Positions 25,025-32,658 of a DNA stretch of 44,907 bases are shown here, piece by piece; position 1 is the stretch's first letter; the number at the start of each line of letters is the position of its first letter. The stretch lies in contig JAQURX010000015.1 of NCBI GenBank assembly GCA_028715415.1, forward strand, positions 1 through 44,907. The letters run 5' to 3'. The position numbers were made by a program, and so were the translations under genes. The stretch is from Candidatus Omnitrophota bacterium. Its GTDB lineage: Bacteria; Omnitrophota; Gorgyraeia; Gygaellales; Profunditerraquicolaceae. The notes under the pieces are model-generated. The model had not been told where the DNA came from, did not search any database, and worked only from the letters and a program-made list of their open reading frames with translations.

Positions 25025-25772
25025 AATAAAAGTTAATAAATTAGATTTGTGGTATGGCAATTTTCAGGCTTTAAAAGAAGTAAATACTTCTTTTGGAGAG
25101 AAAAAGATTACCGCGATTATCGGGCCATCTGGATGCGGGAAGTCAACATTGCTGCGTGTTTTTAACCGCATGAATGATTTGGTTGAAGGAGTGCGCACTG
25201 CAGGCGAAGTTCTGGTTGATGGCGAAAACATTCTTGATAATAAAGCTGATTTAGTGGTATTAAGAAAAAAAGTCGGAATGGTTTTTCAAAGGCCTAATCC
25301 GTTCCCGTTATCAATTTACGAAAATATTGTTTTCGGTGAAAGAGTCCATGTAAATATGACAAGCCGAAGTAAGCTTGATGAAATAGTAGAGGAGAGCTTA
25401 AAATCGGTTTTATTATGGGATGAATTAAAAGATAAATTAAAAAAATCTGCTTTAAGCCTTTCTCTGGAACAAAAACAAAGGCTTTGTATCGCAAGATTGA
25501 TTGCGGTTAAGCCGGATGTGCTTCTAATGGATGAGCCATGCTCAACTTTAGACCCGCAGGCGACATCCAGGATTGAAGAATTAATGCGTGAGCTTAAGAA
25601 TAATTATACTATAATAATAGTTACGCATAACATGCAGCAGGCAGCACGCGTTTCCGATGATACAGGTTTTATGCTTTTAGGCGAGTTAATAGAATTTGGC
25701 CAAACGCATCAAATATTTACTGCACCAATAGATAAAAGAACAGAAGATTATATAACTGGAAGATACGGTTAA
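25017..25772 (+). CDS. pstB: Phosphate transporter ATPase PstB, copy 2, with degenerate signature motif
   Basis: From ATG 25017 (overlapping copy 1 by eight bases) this is a 251-residue ATPase, the normal PstB length; an upstream in-frame ATG at 24933 lies within copy 1 and is not used. Walker [10 protein letters not shown] (36-44), Q91 of the Q-loop ([12 protein letters not shown]), Walker B VLLMDE (168-173) and H204 ([10 protein letters not shown]) are intact, but the signature reads SLSLEQKQR (147-155): both glycines of LSGGQ are replaced by Leu and Glu. The defects complement those of copy 1, so one complete ATP site can form only between the two proteins. Confidence 0.92.
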   Translation: MDKIKVNKLDLWYGNFQALKEVNTSFGEKKITAIIGPSGCGKSTLLRVFNRMNDLVEGVRTAGEVLVDGENILDNKADLVVLRKKVGMVFQRPNPFPLSIYENIVFGERVHVNMTSRSKLDEIVEESLKSVLLWDELKDKLKKSALSLSLEQKQRLCIARLIAVKPDVLLMDEPCSTLDPQATSRIEELMRELKNNYTIIIVTHNMQQAARVSDDTGFMLLGELIEFGQTHQIFTAPIDKRTEDYITGRYG

Positions 25773-25786
25773 TCCGGAGGAATGAA

Positions 25787-26455
25787 ATGCAAAGGCACAT
25801 AGACGAAGAATTAAAAGAATTACACAAAGAAATTCTTAAAATGGGAGTTTTAACGCAGGAATCAATCTTTAAATCAATCGAAGCACTGAAAGACCGAAAT
25901 AGGGCTCAAGCGCAAGAAGTAATAGATGCTGATAATAACATTGATGAGTTGGAGTTATCAATTGATGAGAGGTGCATTGATTTAATCGCGCGTTACCAGC
26001 CTATGGCAGGGGATTTGCGTTTTATTACAACGGGAATGAAGATAAACGCGGAATTGGAACGTATCGCGGATATTGCAGTTGACATTTCAGAGAGGGTATT
26101 GGAGTTAGTGGATAAACCATTATTAAAGCCTCTTATTGATATACCTAAATTATCTGCCATCGCTCAAAGAATGGTTAATGATGCCATTAATGCTTTTGTC
26201 AATAAGGATGTTGCGTTGGCAAGAAAAGTTGTTTTATCAGATTCCGAGGCGGATAAATTGCGCGATTTGGTACAGAGTGAGCTGGTGAATGATTACATGG
26301 CCCGCGATGCCTCAACCGCTGACCGTGCAGTATCTTTATTGCTTATCGCCCGGTACTTAGAGCGTATCTGCGACCATACGACAAATATAGCGGAAGATGT
26401 GATCTATATGGTAGAAGCAAAAGTTGTGAAGCACCATCCTGAAGAGTTGGAATAG
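25787..26455 (+). CDS. phoU: Phosphate transport regulator PhoU
   Basis: A 222-residue all-helical protein made of two PhoU three-helix repeats, with family metal-binding type sequences (DNNIDELELSIDERCIDLIARYQPMAGDLRFI at about 47-78 and the repeat near RAVSLLLIARYLERICDHTTNIAEDV). It links the PstSCAB transporter to the PhoR kinase and limits the Pho response when phosphate is plentiful. CCGGAGGAAT precedes the ATG. It closes the pst operon, before a promoter-terminator unit. Confidence 0.95.
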   Translation: MQRHIDEELKELHKEILKMGVLTQESIFKSIEALKDRNRAQAQEVIDADNNIDELELSIDERCIDLIARYQPMAGDLRFITTGMKINAELERIADIAVDISERVLELVDKPLLKPLIDIPKLSAIAQRMVNDAINAFVNKDVALARKVVLSDSEADKLRDLVQSELVNDYMARDASTADRAVSLLLIARYLERICDHTTNIAEDVIYMVEAKVVKHHPEELE

Positions 26456-26474
26456 ATTTGCAAGAAAATAATTA

Positions 26475-26503
26475 TTGACAGGGAAACTAAACAAATATAG
26501 AAT
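26475..26503 (+). promoter_or_regulatory. Near-consensus promoter of a short transcript
   Basis: TTGACA (26475-26480), 17-base spacer, TAGAAT (26498-26503), in the gap after phoU. Transcription would begin near 26510. Confidence 0.75.
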
Positions 26504-26509
26504 AAGTCA

Positions 26510-26582
26510 CATTCAATAAAGTTTGCTTAAGTATGAGACAAAGACGTCCATATGAAATTCTTAGAGGACGTCTATTTTTTTT
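26510..26582 (+). ncRNA. Putative ~70-nt small RNA or attenuated leader
   Basis: The stretch between the predicted start and the terminator T run is about 73 nt and has no ORF of note. It could be a free small RNA or a leader whose termination controls nfnA-nfnB-gdhA downstream. Confidence 0.45.
26542..26582 (+). terminator. Intrinsic terminator
   Basis: Arms AGACGTCC (26542-26549) and GGACGTCT (26566-26573) with a 16-base loop, followed by A and eight T. It can end both the pst transcript and the short transcript from 26510. Confidence 0.75.
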
Positions 26583-26589
26583 CTTATGT

Positions 26590-26608
26590 GTGCCTAAAAA
26601 TTAGGCAC
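26590..26608 (+). promoter_or_regulatory. Small perfect hairpin after the terminator
   Basis: GTGCCTAA-AAA-TTAGGCAC, an 8-bp perfect stem, with a further TTAGCCTAA sequence nearby (26611 on). It lies about 50 bases before nfnA and may be part of its leader; it has no T run. Confidence 0.45.
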
Positions 26609-26661
26609 GCTTAGCCTAAAAGATATTCAAAAGCGCGTAAATAATAGCGGAGAATAATCGC

Positions 26662-27489
26662 ATGAAAGTATTAAATAAGGAAGTTTTAACGGAAAATCAG
26701 GGGGTTCGTGTAGTAAAGCTCATAATACTGGCCCCGGATATCGCCCGCAAAGCCAAAGCAGGGCAATTTGTTGTTTTGATGGTCAAAGAAGAAGGGGAAA
26801 GGATCCCTCTAACTATTGTTAATACTGACATCGTTAAAGGCACAATTACAATTATCGCTCAAGAAGCAGGTTTTACTACAAAACTTTTAGCAAGAGCTGC
26901 TGAGGGCGAATCATTATATTCAATAGTCGGGCCATTAGGGCATCCAACTGAGATTAAGAAATATGGCAAGGTTATATTAGTAGGGGGCGGAGTTGGTATT
27001 GCCGAAATTTATCCTGTAGCCAAGGCAATGAAGCAAGCAGGGAATTTTGTTACAGCTATTATAGGATCTCGTTCAAAAGAACTATTGATTCTTGAGAGAG
27101 AGTTAAAAGAAGCGTGCGATGAATTGATTGTTATGACAGACGATGGCTCCTATGGCCGTAAAGGATTTGTAACCGAAGCACTCAAAGAATTACTGGAAAA
27201 ATCAAAACAAGATTTGGTTTATGCTGTTGGCCCCATTCCTATGATGAAAGCAGTTTCCATGGTAACAAAGCCTTTTGGCGTACATACTTTAGTTTCCTTG
27301 AATGCACTTATGGTTGATGGGACCGGTATGTGCGGCTGCTGCAGGGTAAGCGTAGGAGGAAAAGTTAAGTTTAGCTGTGTTGATGGCCCTGAATTTGAGG
27401 CAAGTGAAGTTGATTGGCAGGAACTCCAGAAGCGTAATAGTGTTTATAACGAAAAAGAAAAACATATTTGCCAACTTAAAAAGTTATAA
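26662..27489 (+). CDS. nfnA: Ferredoxin:NADP oxidoreductase (NfnA / sulfide dehydrogenase SudB) subunit
   Basis: A 275-residue ferredoxin-reductase-type flavoprotein. An FAD-binding barrel (about 1-98, with KAGQFVVLMV and RIPLTI) is followed by a nucleotide-binding domain starting VILVGGGVGIAEIYPVAKAMKQAG (about 105) and a C-terminal [2Fe-2S] site with MCGCCRVSV and FSCVDGPEFEASEVDW. This matches the small subunit of the NfnAB electron-bifurcating transhydrogenase and of SudB. The next gene encodes the partner, so the pair is expected to link NADH, NADPH and ferredoxin pools. Confidence 0.9.
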   Translation: MKVLNKEVLTENQGVRVVKLIILAPDIARKAKAGQFVVLMVKEEGERIPLTIVNTDIVKGTITIIAQEAGFTTKLLARAAEGESLYSIVGPLGHPTEIKKYGKVILVGGGVGIAEIYPVAKAMKQAGNFVTAIIGSRSKELLILERELKEACDELIVMTDDGSYGRKGFVTEALKELLEKSKQDLVYAVGPIPMMKAVSMVTKPFGVHTLVSLNALMVDGTGMCGCCRVSVGGKVKFSCVDGPEFEASEVDWQELQKRNSVYNEKEKHICQLKKL

Positions 27490-27499
27490 CGGATAAATT

Positions 27500-28921
27500 A
27501 TGAAAAAGCAACCGGTAAGCGTTAAGGAACAAGATAGCGCAATAAGAGCGAAGAGTTTTGAAGAAGTAGTCTTAGGTTTTTCAGAAGAGAATGCCCTTGA
27601 AGAGGCAAGCCGCTGTATTCAATGTAAAGAGCCGAAGTGTATTTCAGGCTGCCCTGTTGGTATTAATATCAAGGGATTTATAAAAAAGATAACTGAAAAA
27701 GATTATGATGGGGCATATTTTACTATTAGAGAGAAAAATAATTTTCCTTCTATCTGCGGAAGGGTCTGTCCTGCTGAATATCAGTGCCGCAGGGTGTGCG
27801 TATTTACAAAAAAAGGCGAACCCTTTGCTTCTAAGGAAGCGATAAATATCCATTTTCTTGAAAGATTCGTTGGAGACCATGGAGCAAAAAAATCTCTCCA
27901 GGTAAAAGCAGATAATGACGCTAAGTTATCAAAAATGAAAGTTGCTGTTGTAGGCTCCGGCCCGGCAGGTTTATGTTGTGCAGGAGAGCTTGCAAGGCGC
28001 GGCATAAAGGTAGTTATTTTTGAAGGCCTGCATAAAACAGGCGGAGTTTTGCGTTATGGCATCCCGCCTTTCAGGCTTCCAAGAAACATTCTTGATTCCG
28101 AAATCAATTCATTAAAAAAACTTGGTGTTGAGATAAATACTAATTATATAGTTGGAAAAGCAAAAACAATTGATGAGCTGTTTAAAGAAGGCTATTCTGC
28201 GATTTTCTTAGGCCTTGGTGCAGGTATCCCATCTTTTATGGGAATTCCGGGGGAGAATTTGTGTAATATTTATTCTGCTAATGAATTCTTAACCAGAGTC
28301 AATCTTATGTCAGCGGAGAAATTCCCAGAGTATCATACGCCGGTTACAATCGGTAAGCATATAGTTGTTATCGGAGGAGGAAATACGGCGATGGATGCTG
28401 CCCGTGTCGCTATAAGATTGCAAAATATGAATGGGATTAAGCCTGATACTACAATCGTGTATAGGCGGACTGAAGTGGAGATGCCGGCACGCAGGCTTGA
28501 AATTGAGCATGCAAAAGAAGAGGGTGTTAAATTTGATCTTTTGGTCAAACCGGAAGAATTTGTTGGAGATGAAAAAGGTTTTGTCAAAAAAATGCGCGCA
28601 TCAAGATGCAAACTTGGAGAGCCGGATGCCAGCGGTAGGCGCAGGCCGGAAGTTATTCCAAATAGTTCTTTTGAAGTTGATTGCGATGAAGCGGTGGTGG
28701 CAATAGGATTAGGCGCAAACAAAATACTTACTAGTGTTACTCCGGAGTTAACTACGGATAAGTACGGCGATGTAACGGTTAATCCAGAGACCATGGCAAC
28801 TTCTATTAAGGGAGTTTTTGCCGGAGGAGATATTGTTGGAGGGGAGGGAACAGTAATTGAGGCGATGGGGATGGCTAAGAGAGCGTCAGTCGCTATTGTT
28901 GATTATTTATTAAAATTGTAA
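27500..28921 (+). CDS. nfnB: NfnB / GltD-like NADPH-binding flavoprotein subunit
   Basis: A 473-residue protein. An N-terminal Fe-S domain has CIQCKEPKCISGCPVGI (about 40-56) and CGRVCPAEYQCRRVC (about 85-99), followed by an FAD domain (VAVVGSGPAGLCCAGELARRG, about 150) and a NADPH domain (IVVIGGGNTAMDAARVA, about 292). GVFAGGDIVGGEGTVIEAMGMAKR closes the FAD site. The same architecture is used by the small subunit of glutamate synthase, but the adjoining NfnA-type gene and absence of a GOGAT large subunit favour the bifurcating complex. Ten bases after nfnA and followed by gdhA, for which it can supply NADPH. Confidence 0.88.
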   Translation: MKKQPVSVKEQDSAIRAKSFEEVVLGFSEENALEEASRCIQCKEPKCISGCPVGINIKGFIKKITEKDYDGAYFTIREKNNFPSICGRVCPAEYQCRRVCVFTKKGEPFASKEAINIHFLERFVGDHGAKKSLQVKADNDAKLSKMKVAVVGSGPAGLCCAGELARRGIKVVIFEGLHKTGGVLRYGIPPFRLPRNILDSEINSLKKLGVEINTNYIVGKAKTIDELFKEGYSAIFLGLGAGIPSFMGIPGENLCNIYSANEFLTRVNLMSAEKFPEYHTPVTIGKHIVVIGGGNTAMDAARVAIRLQNMNGIKPDTTIVYRRTEVEMPARRLEIEHAKEEGVKFDLLVKPEEFVGDEKGFVKKMRASRCKLGEPDASGRRRPEVIPNSSFEVDCDEAVVAIGLGANKILTSVTPELTTDKYGDVTVNPETMATSIKGVFAGGDIVGGEGTVIEAMGMAKRASVAIVDYLLKL

Positions 28922-28946
28922 AAAATAACTTACAGGAGGAACAAAG

Positions 28947-30281
28947 ATGAAGAAAGTTAGCGGGATAATGGAAGAGGTGATTAGCAAAAATCCGGGACAG
29001 CCGGAGTTTCATCAGGCAGTAAGCGAAGTTGTAGAGTCAATCGGACCTTTTATTGATAAAAATCCAAAGTATAAAGAAGCAAAGATTCTTGAAAGAATGG
29101 TGGAGCCGGAGAGGCTTGTAATGTTTCGCGTTCCATGGCTTGATGATAAAGGCGAGATCCAGATTAATAGAGGTTATCGCATAGAGATGAATAGCGCTAT
29201 TGGCCCATATAAAGGCGGTATTAGATTTCATCCGAGCGTGAATTTAAGTATTTTAAAGTTTCTTGCTTTTGAGCAGGTTTTTAAAAATAGTTTGACGACA
29301 CTTCCAATGGGTGGTGGCAAGGGCGGATCAGATTTTGACCCAAAGGGAAAGTCTGATAATGAAGTAATGAAATTTTGCCAGAGTTTTATGAGTGAGCTTT
29401 TTAGGTATATTGGCCCTGATACAGATGTTCCTGCAGGGGATATTGGAGTTGGCGGGCGTGAAATCGGGTTTATGTTCGGCCAATATAAAAAGCTGAAGAA
29501 TGAATTTACCGGAGTTTTGACCGGTAAAGGTTTAAGTTGGGGTGGAAGCCTTATAAGGCCAGAAGCAACAGGTTATGGCTGTGTTTATTTTGTAGAAGAG
29601 ATGTTAAAGGCGCAAGGTAAATCGCTTAAAGGTAAAGTCTGCGCAGTTTCCGGAGCAGGTAATGTTGCCCAGTATACAGTTGAGAAATTGCTTGAGTTGG
29701 GTGCAAAAGTAGTTACCATGTCTGATTCCGACGGGTTTATTTATGATGAAGACGGGATTGACCATAAAGAATTAAAATGTGTGCTTGACTTGAAGAATGT
29801 CCGCCGCGGCCGCATCAAAGAATGCTCAAAAGAATTTAAGTGTAAATATTTTGAGAGCAAAAGGCCTTGGCAGGTTAAGTGCGATGTAGCTTTCCCATCA
29901 GCAACTCAGAATGAGATCTCAGGGGAAGATGCTAAAACACTTGTGAAGAACGGTTGTATTGCTATTGGTGAAGGCGCAAATATGCCTACAACTCCCGAGG
30001 GTATAGAAGTATTCCAGAATGCAAAGATTCTTTATGCTCCCGGTAAAGCAGCAAATGCAGGTGGGGTAGCAACTTCCGGGCTTGAAATGAGCCAGAACAG
30101 CATGAGGTTGTCATGGACGCGTGAAGAAGTTGACAGAAGGCTTCACGATATTATGATTAATATCCATGAAAATTGCGTTCGCTATGGAAAAGAAGATAAA
30201 TATGTCAATTATGTAAAAGGTGCAAATATTGCAGGGTTTGTAAAAGTAGCTGATGCAATGCTTGCTCAAGGGTTAGTATAA
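28947..30281 (+). CDS. gdhA: NADP-type hexameric glutamate dehydrogenase
   Basis: Makes glutamate from 2-oxoglutarate and ammonium. At 444 residues it fits the bacterial hexameric small class. Visible are the substrate-binding NSAIGPYKGGIRFHPSV (about 82-98), the catalytic lysine segment LPMGGGKGGSDFDPKG, the GPDTDVPAGDIGVGGREIG loop with its Asp, and the Rossmann domain with VCAVSGAGNVAQYTVEKLLELG. A strong ACAGGAGGAAC ribosome site precedes it, and an intrinsic terminator follows. Together with glnN it gives two ways of ammonium assimilation. Confidence 0.95.
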   Translation: MKKVSGIMEEVISKNPGQPEFHQAVSEVVESIGPFIDKNPKYKEAKILERMVEPERLVMFRVPWLDDKGEIQINRGYRIEMNSAIGPYKGGIRFHPSVNLSILKFLAFEQVFKNSLTTLPMGGGKGGSDFDPKGKSDNEVMKFCQSFMSELFRYIGPDTDVPAGDIGVGGREIGFMFGQYKKLKNEFTGVLTGKGLSWGGSLIRPEATGYGCVYFVEEMLKAQGKSLKGKVCAVSGAGNVAQYTVEKLLELGAKVVTMSDSDGFIYDEDGIDHKELKCVLDLKNVRRGRIKECSKEFKCKYFESKRPWQVKCDVAFPSATQNEISGEDAKTLVKNGCIAIGEGANMPTTPEGIEVFQNAKILYAPGKAANAGGVATSGLEMSQNSMRLSWTREEVDRRLHDIMINIHENCVRYGKEDKYVNYVKGANIAGFVKVADAMLAQGLV

Positions 30282-30293
30282 GTTAAAACCAGT

Positions 30294-30335
30294 AAAAAGG
30301 CCCGTCTCTTATATAGAGATGGGCCTTTTTTATTG
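30294..30335 (+). terminator. Intrinsic terminator after gdhA
   Basis: Arms AAAAAGGCCCGTCTCT (30294-30309) and AGAGATGGGCCTTTTT (30315-30330) pair over 16 bp with one G-U, five-base loop, T run included. Confidence 0.9.
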
Positions 30336-30338
30336 CAT

Positions 30339-30449
30339 AAGTTTATATCCCAGCGGGGGTGACGCCGAGACGGGGCAACCCCACCGGCGCAGTGGGCGAG
30401 CACGGTGGGGTTGTCTCGGCGGCAGGACCCGCGCTGGGTAGAGAAACTT
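30339..30449. repeat. 111-nt GC-rich imperfect palindrome of unknown type
   Basis: Outer arms AAGTTT...CCCAGCG and CGCTGGG...AAACTT enclose an inner stem in which CGCCGAGA (30363-30370) and CAACCCCACCG (30376-30386) pair without mismatch with CGGTGGGGTTG (30403-30413) and TCTCGGCG (30414-30421), leaving a five-base bulge CGGGG on one side and a 16-base terminal loop. The base composition is far more GC-rich than the surroundings. It is a separate structure from the terminator just before it, and ends ten bases before the -35 box of the next promoter. Confidence 0.75.
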
Positions 30450-30458
30450 AATATCCGC

Positions 30459-30486
30459 TTGACCCCCTCTTTAATTATGATATTAT
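30459..30486 (+). promoter_or_regulatory. Promoter of the orphan receiver gene
   Basis: TTGACC (30459-30464), 16-base spacer, TATTAT (30481-30486). Confidence 0.55.
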
Positions 30487-30532
30487 ATAAAAATAGAAGT
30501 TTTCAGCTTGTCTAACTGCAAATTTTGATTTT

Positions 30533-30928
30533 ATGAGAGCAAAAAAAGCCAAAATACTTGTAATTGATGATCAGGAAGAAATTTGTGAATTGACCAAGGC
30601 CTTTTTGCTTAAAAAAGACCATATTGTATTTACAGCTACAACTCAAGAAGAAGCGTTAAAGAACCTGATAAAAGAGAAGCCGCATATTATTTTGTTAGAT
30701 ATGATTTTAGGTGAGATATCGGGCCTGGATGTTCTTGCTAAGATCAGAGAAATTGATAAGAAGGTCAAAGTTATAATAGTCACCGGTTTATATGATGATG
30801 ACGCTATCAGCAAGGCTAAGGCAATGGGCATTGACGATTATATTGTTAAACCATTTACCGCTGATTTCTTAAACAATTTAATTCTGCAAAAACTTTTTGG
30901 AGCCAGCCCGAAACCGGAAATAAAATAA
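30533..30928 (+). CDS. Single-domain response regulator (CheY-like receiver)
   Basis: A 131-residue receiver: VIDDQEE acidic pocket, phospho-acceptor D56 in IILLDMILGEISG, the Thr of VTGLYDD and the Lys of IVKPF. No output domain and no adjacent kinase. There is no visible Shine-Dalgarno before the ATG. It is followed by an Lrp-type regulator, with which it may be co-transcribed; its kinase and target are unknown. Confidence 0.85.
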   Translation: MRAKKAKILVIDDQEEICELTKAFLLKKDHIVFTATTQEEALKNLIKEKPHIILLDMILGEISGLDVLAKIREIDKKVKVIIVTGLYDDDAISKAKAMGIDDYIVKPFTADFLNNLILQKLFGASPKPEIK

Positions 30929-30956
30929 TAAATACATTAGCGGAGGAAAATTTAAA

Positions 30957-31442
30957 ATGGATGAAATCCTGGAAATTTTGCAAAAAGACGGTAAGGCAAG
31001 CGCAGAAGATATTGCGAAAATGCTAAAGAAGAAGCCCGGAGCTGTAAAAGAATCAATTAAAAAATATGAAAGGCAAGGCGTTATATTAAAATATAAAGCA
31101 GTGATTAATAAGGATTTGGTGAAAAATTCAGGCACTGAAGTAAGGGCGCTTATCGAAGTTAATATTCTTCCGCAAAAAGATTTAGGTTTTGAAAAAATTG
31201 CTGAGCGGATTTATTCTTTCCCGGAGGTTACCAGCTGTTATCTTGTTTCCGGGACGTATGATTTGCTTTTGGTTGTGGAGGGAAAAGATTTGCATGCGGT
31301 AGCAAGGTTTGTCGCCGAGAAATTGTCGCCTTTAGAGAATATTAGAGGGACGGCAACACATTTCTTGCTTAAGAAATATAAAGAAGACGGGGTAGTCTTA
31401 AAACATAAAGAAGAAAATAAGAGGATAGCAATATCATATTAA
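30957..31442 (+). CDS. Lrp/AsnC-family transcriptional regulator
   Basis: A 161-residue protein: winged helix-turn-helix in the first ~50 residues (EILQKDGKASAEDIAKMLKK) and a RAM ligand-binding domain (about 60-140; VRALIEVNI, FPEVTSCYLVSGTYDLLLVVEGKD). GCGGAGGAAA precedes the ATG. It is six bases before an aminotransferase gene, a pairing common in bacteria and archaea, and probably senses an amino acid to control that gene. Confidence 0.9.
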   Translation: MDEILEILQKDGKASAEDIAKMLKKKPGAVKESIKKYERQGVILKYKAVINKDLVKNSGTEVRALIEVNILPQKDLGFEKIAERIYSFPEVTSCYLVSGTYDLLLVVEGKDLHAVARFVAEKLSPLENIRGTATHFLLKKYKEDGVVLKHKEENKRIAISY

Positions 31443-31448
31443 TATAAG

Positions 31449-32603
31449 ATGAAAAACATCGTTTCTAAAAAAGTTCAGGTAATGCAGCCATCGGGAATCC
31501 GTGCTTTTTTTGATTTAGTGCTCGGTATGAAAGATGTTGTTTCTCTTGGGGTAGGTGAGCCGGATTTTGTTACCCCCTGGCAGATCCGGGAGGCAGGGAT
31601 CTATTCTTTAGAGCAGGGCTTTACTTCCTATACTTCAAACAAGGGTTTGTATAAATTAAGGTTAACGCTTAGCCGGAATCTTAAACAGAAGCATAATCTG
31701 GATTATTCTGCTGATAATGACATCCTTATTACTGTAGGGGTAAGCGAAGGCTTGGATTTGGCACTTAGGGCAATTATAAATCCGGGAGATAAGGTAATAG
31801 TGCTTTGCCCAAGCTATGTTTCTTATGGCCCGGTTGCAGAATTAGCAGGAGGAGTTGCAGAATATATTGATACAACGCCTCACGGCTTTAAGCTTACGCC
31901 AAAAATACTGGAAAAGCATATTGATAGTAAAACTAAGGCGATTATCTTTAATTATCCGGCTAATCCTACAGGGGTTTCTTATAACAAAAAAGAGTTAAGC
32001 GAAATCAATAAGGTTTTAGTAAAGCACAAAGTCCTTTGTATTTCCGACGAGTGTTATGATGAACTAACCTATGATTTTGCACATACTCCTTTTGCGACTT
32101 TAAAAGGCGCAAAAGAAAATACAATCTATCTTAACGGTTTCTCAAAAAGTTATGCGATGACCGGATGGCGTATCGGCTGGGCATGCGGGCCGTCTGAAAT
32201 TATCGCTGCAATGACTAAAATTCATCAATATACGATTATGTGCGTCCCAATTACAAGCCAGATGGCTGCTTGTGAGGCGCTTGAGATTGGAAAGGGTGCA
32301 GTTGAAGAAATGAAACTGGAATATAAAAGAAGAAGAGAGTTTATCATCAAGGAGTTAAACCGTATTGGCCTTAAATGCCGCCTGCCACAAGGGGCTTTCT
32401 ATGCCTTTGCTTCTATAAAAAATACAGGGTTAAGCTCAATTGATTTCTGTCAGAAATTATTGAAAGAACAGAAAGTTGCAGTTGTCCCGGGGACGGCTTT
32501 TGGCAGTTGTGGAGAAGGATACGTAAGAATTTCTTATGCTTCCAGCCTTGAAAGTATAAAAGAAGCCTTAAGTAGAATAAGCTTATTTCTTAAAAATAGG
32601 TAG
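31449..32603 (+). CDS. PLP-dependent aminotransferase, class I/II
   Basis: A 384-residue fold-type I aminotransferase. N172 in NYPANPTG and D200 in CISDECYDEL contact the cofactor, K233 in NGFSKSYAMTGWRIGW is the Schiff-base lysine, and the Arg in GYVRISYA binds the substrate carboxylate. Sequence is close to the aspartate/alanine/aromatic aminotransferases of the AspC-like I-gamma group; the amino donor cannot be fixed from sequence. It lies with gdhA and the Lrp-type regulator, so glutamate is a likely partner. Confidence 0.92.
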   Translation: MKNIVSKKVQVMQPSGIRAFFDLVLGMKDVVSLGVGEPDFVTPWQIREAGIYSLEQGFTSYTSNKGLYKLRLTLSRNLKQKHNLDYSADNDILITVGVSEGLDLALRAIINPGDKVIVLCPSYVSYGPVAELAGGVAEYIDTTPHGFKLTPKILEKHIDSKTKAIIFNYPANPTGVSYNKKELSEINKVLVKHKVLCISDECYDELTYDFAHTPFATLKGAKENTIYLNGFSKSYAMTGWRIGWACGPSEIIAAMTKIHQYTIMCVPITSQMAACEALEIGKGAVEEMKLEYKRRREFIIKELNRIGLKCRLPQGAFYAFASIKNTGLSSIDFCQKLLKEQKVAVVPGTAFGSCGEGYVRISYASSLESIKEALSRISLFLKNR

Positions 32604-32658
32604 ACGGCTTTTAGGTGAACCCTCAAAGTACCAAGCAGACAATCATTTGAATAATAAA

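Noticed and set aside
26542-26608. ANTAR target motif
   Set aside because: Loops are 16 and 3 bases, not the paired six-base loops with conserved A and G; kept only as a weak candidate.
28333-28794. Minus-strand ORF opposite nfnB
   Set aside because: Low-complexity Ser/Thr-rich translation, a shadow of a well-supported gene.
27500-28921. Glutamate synthase small subunit GltD
   Set aside because: The domain order fits, but no GOGAT large subunit is nearby and the adjacent upstream gene is of NfnA/SudB type, so NfnB is preferred.
30339-30449. Integron attC site
   Set aside because: The bulged palindrome is attC-like in shape, but the ends do not carry the RYYYAAC/GTTRRRY core pattern (GTTTATA at the left end fails), and no integron integrase or cassette genes are near.
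30339-30449. Part of the gdhA terminator
   Set aside because: A complete terminator with T run ends at about 30335; the GC-rich palindrome has its own closing arms and no T run.
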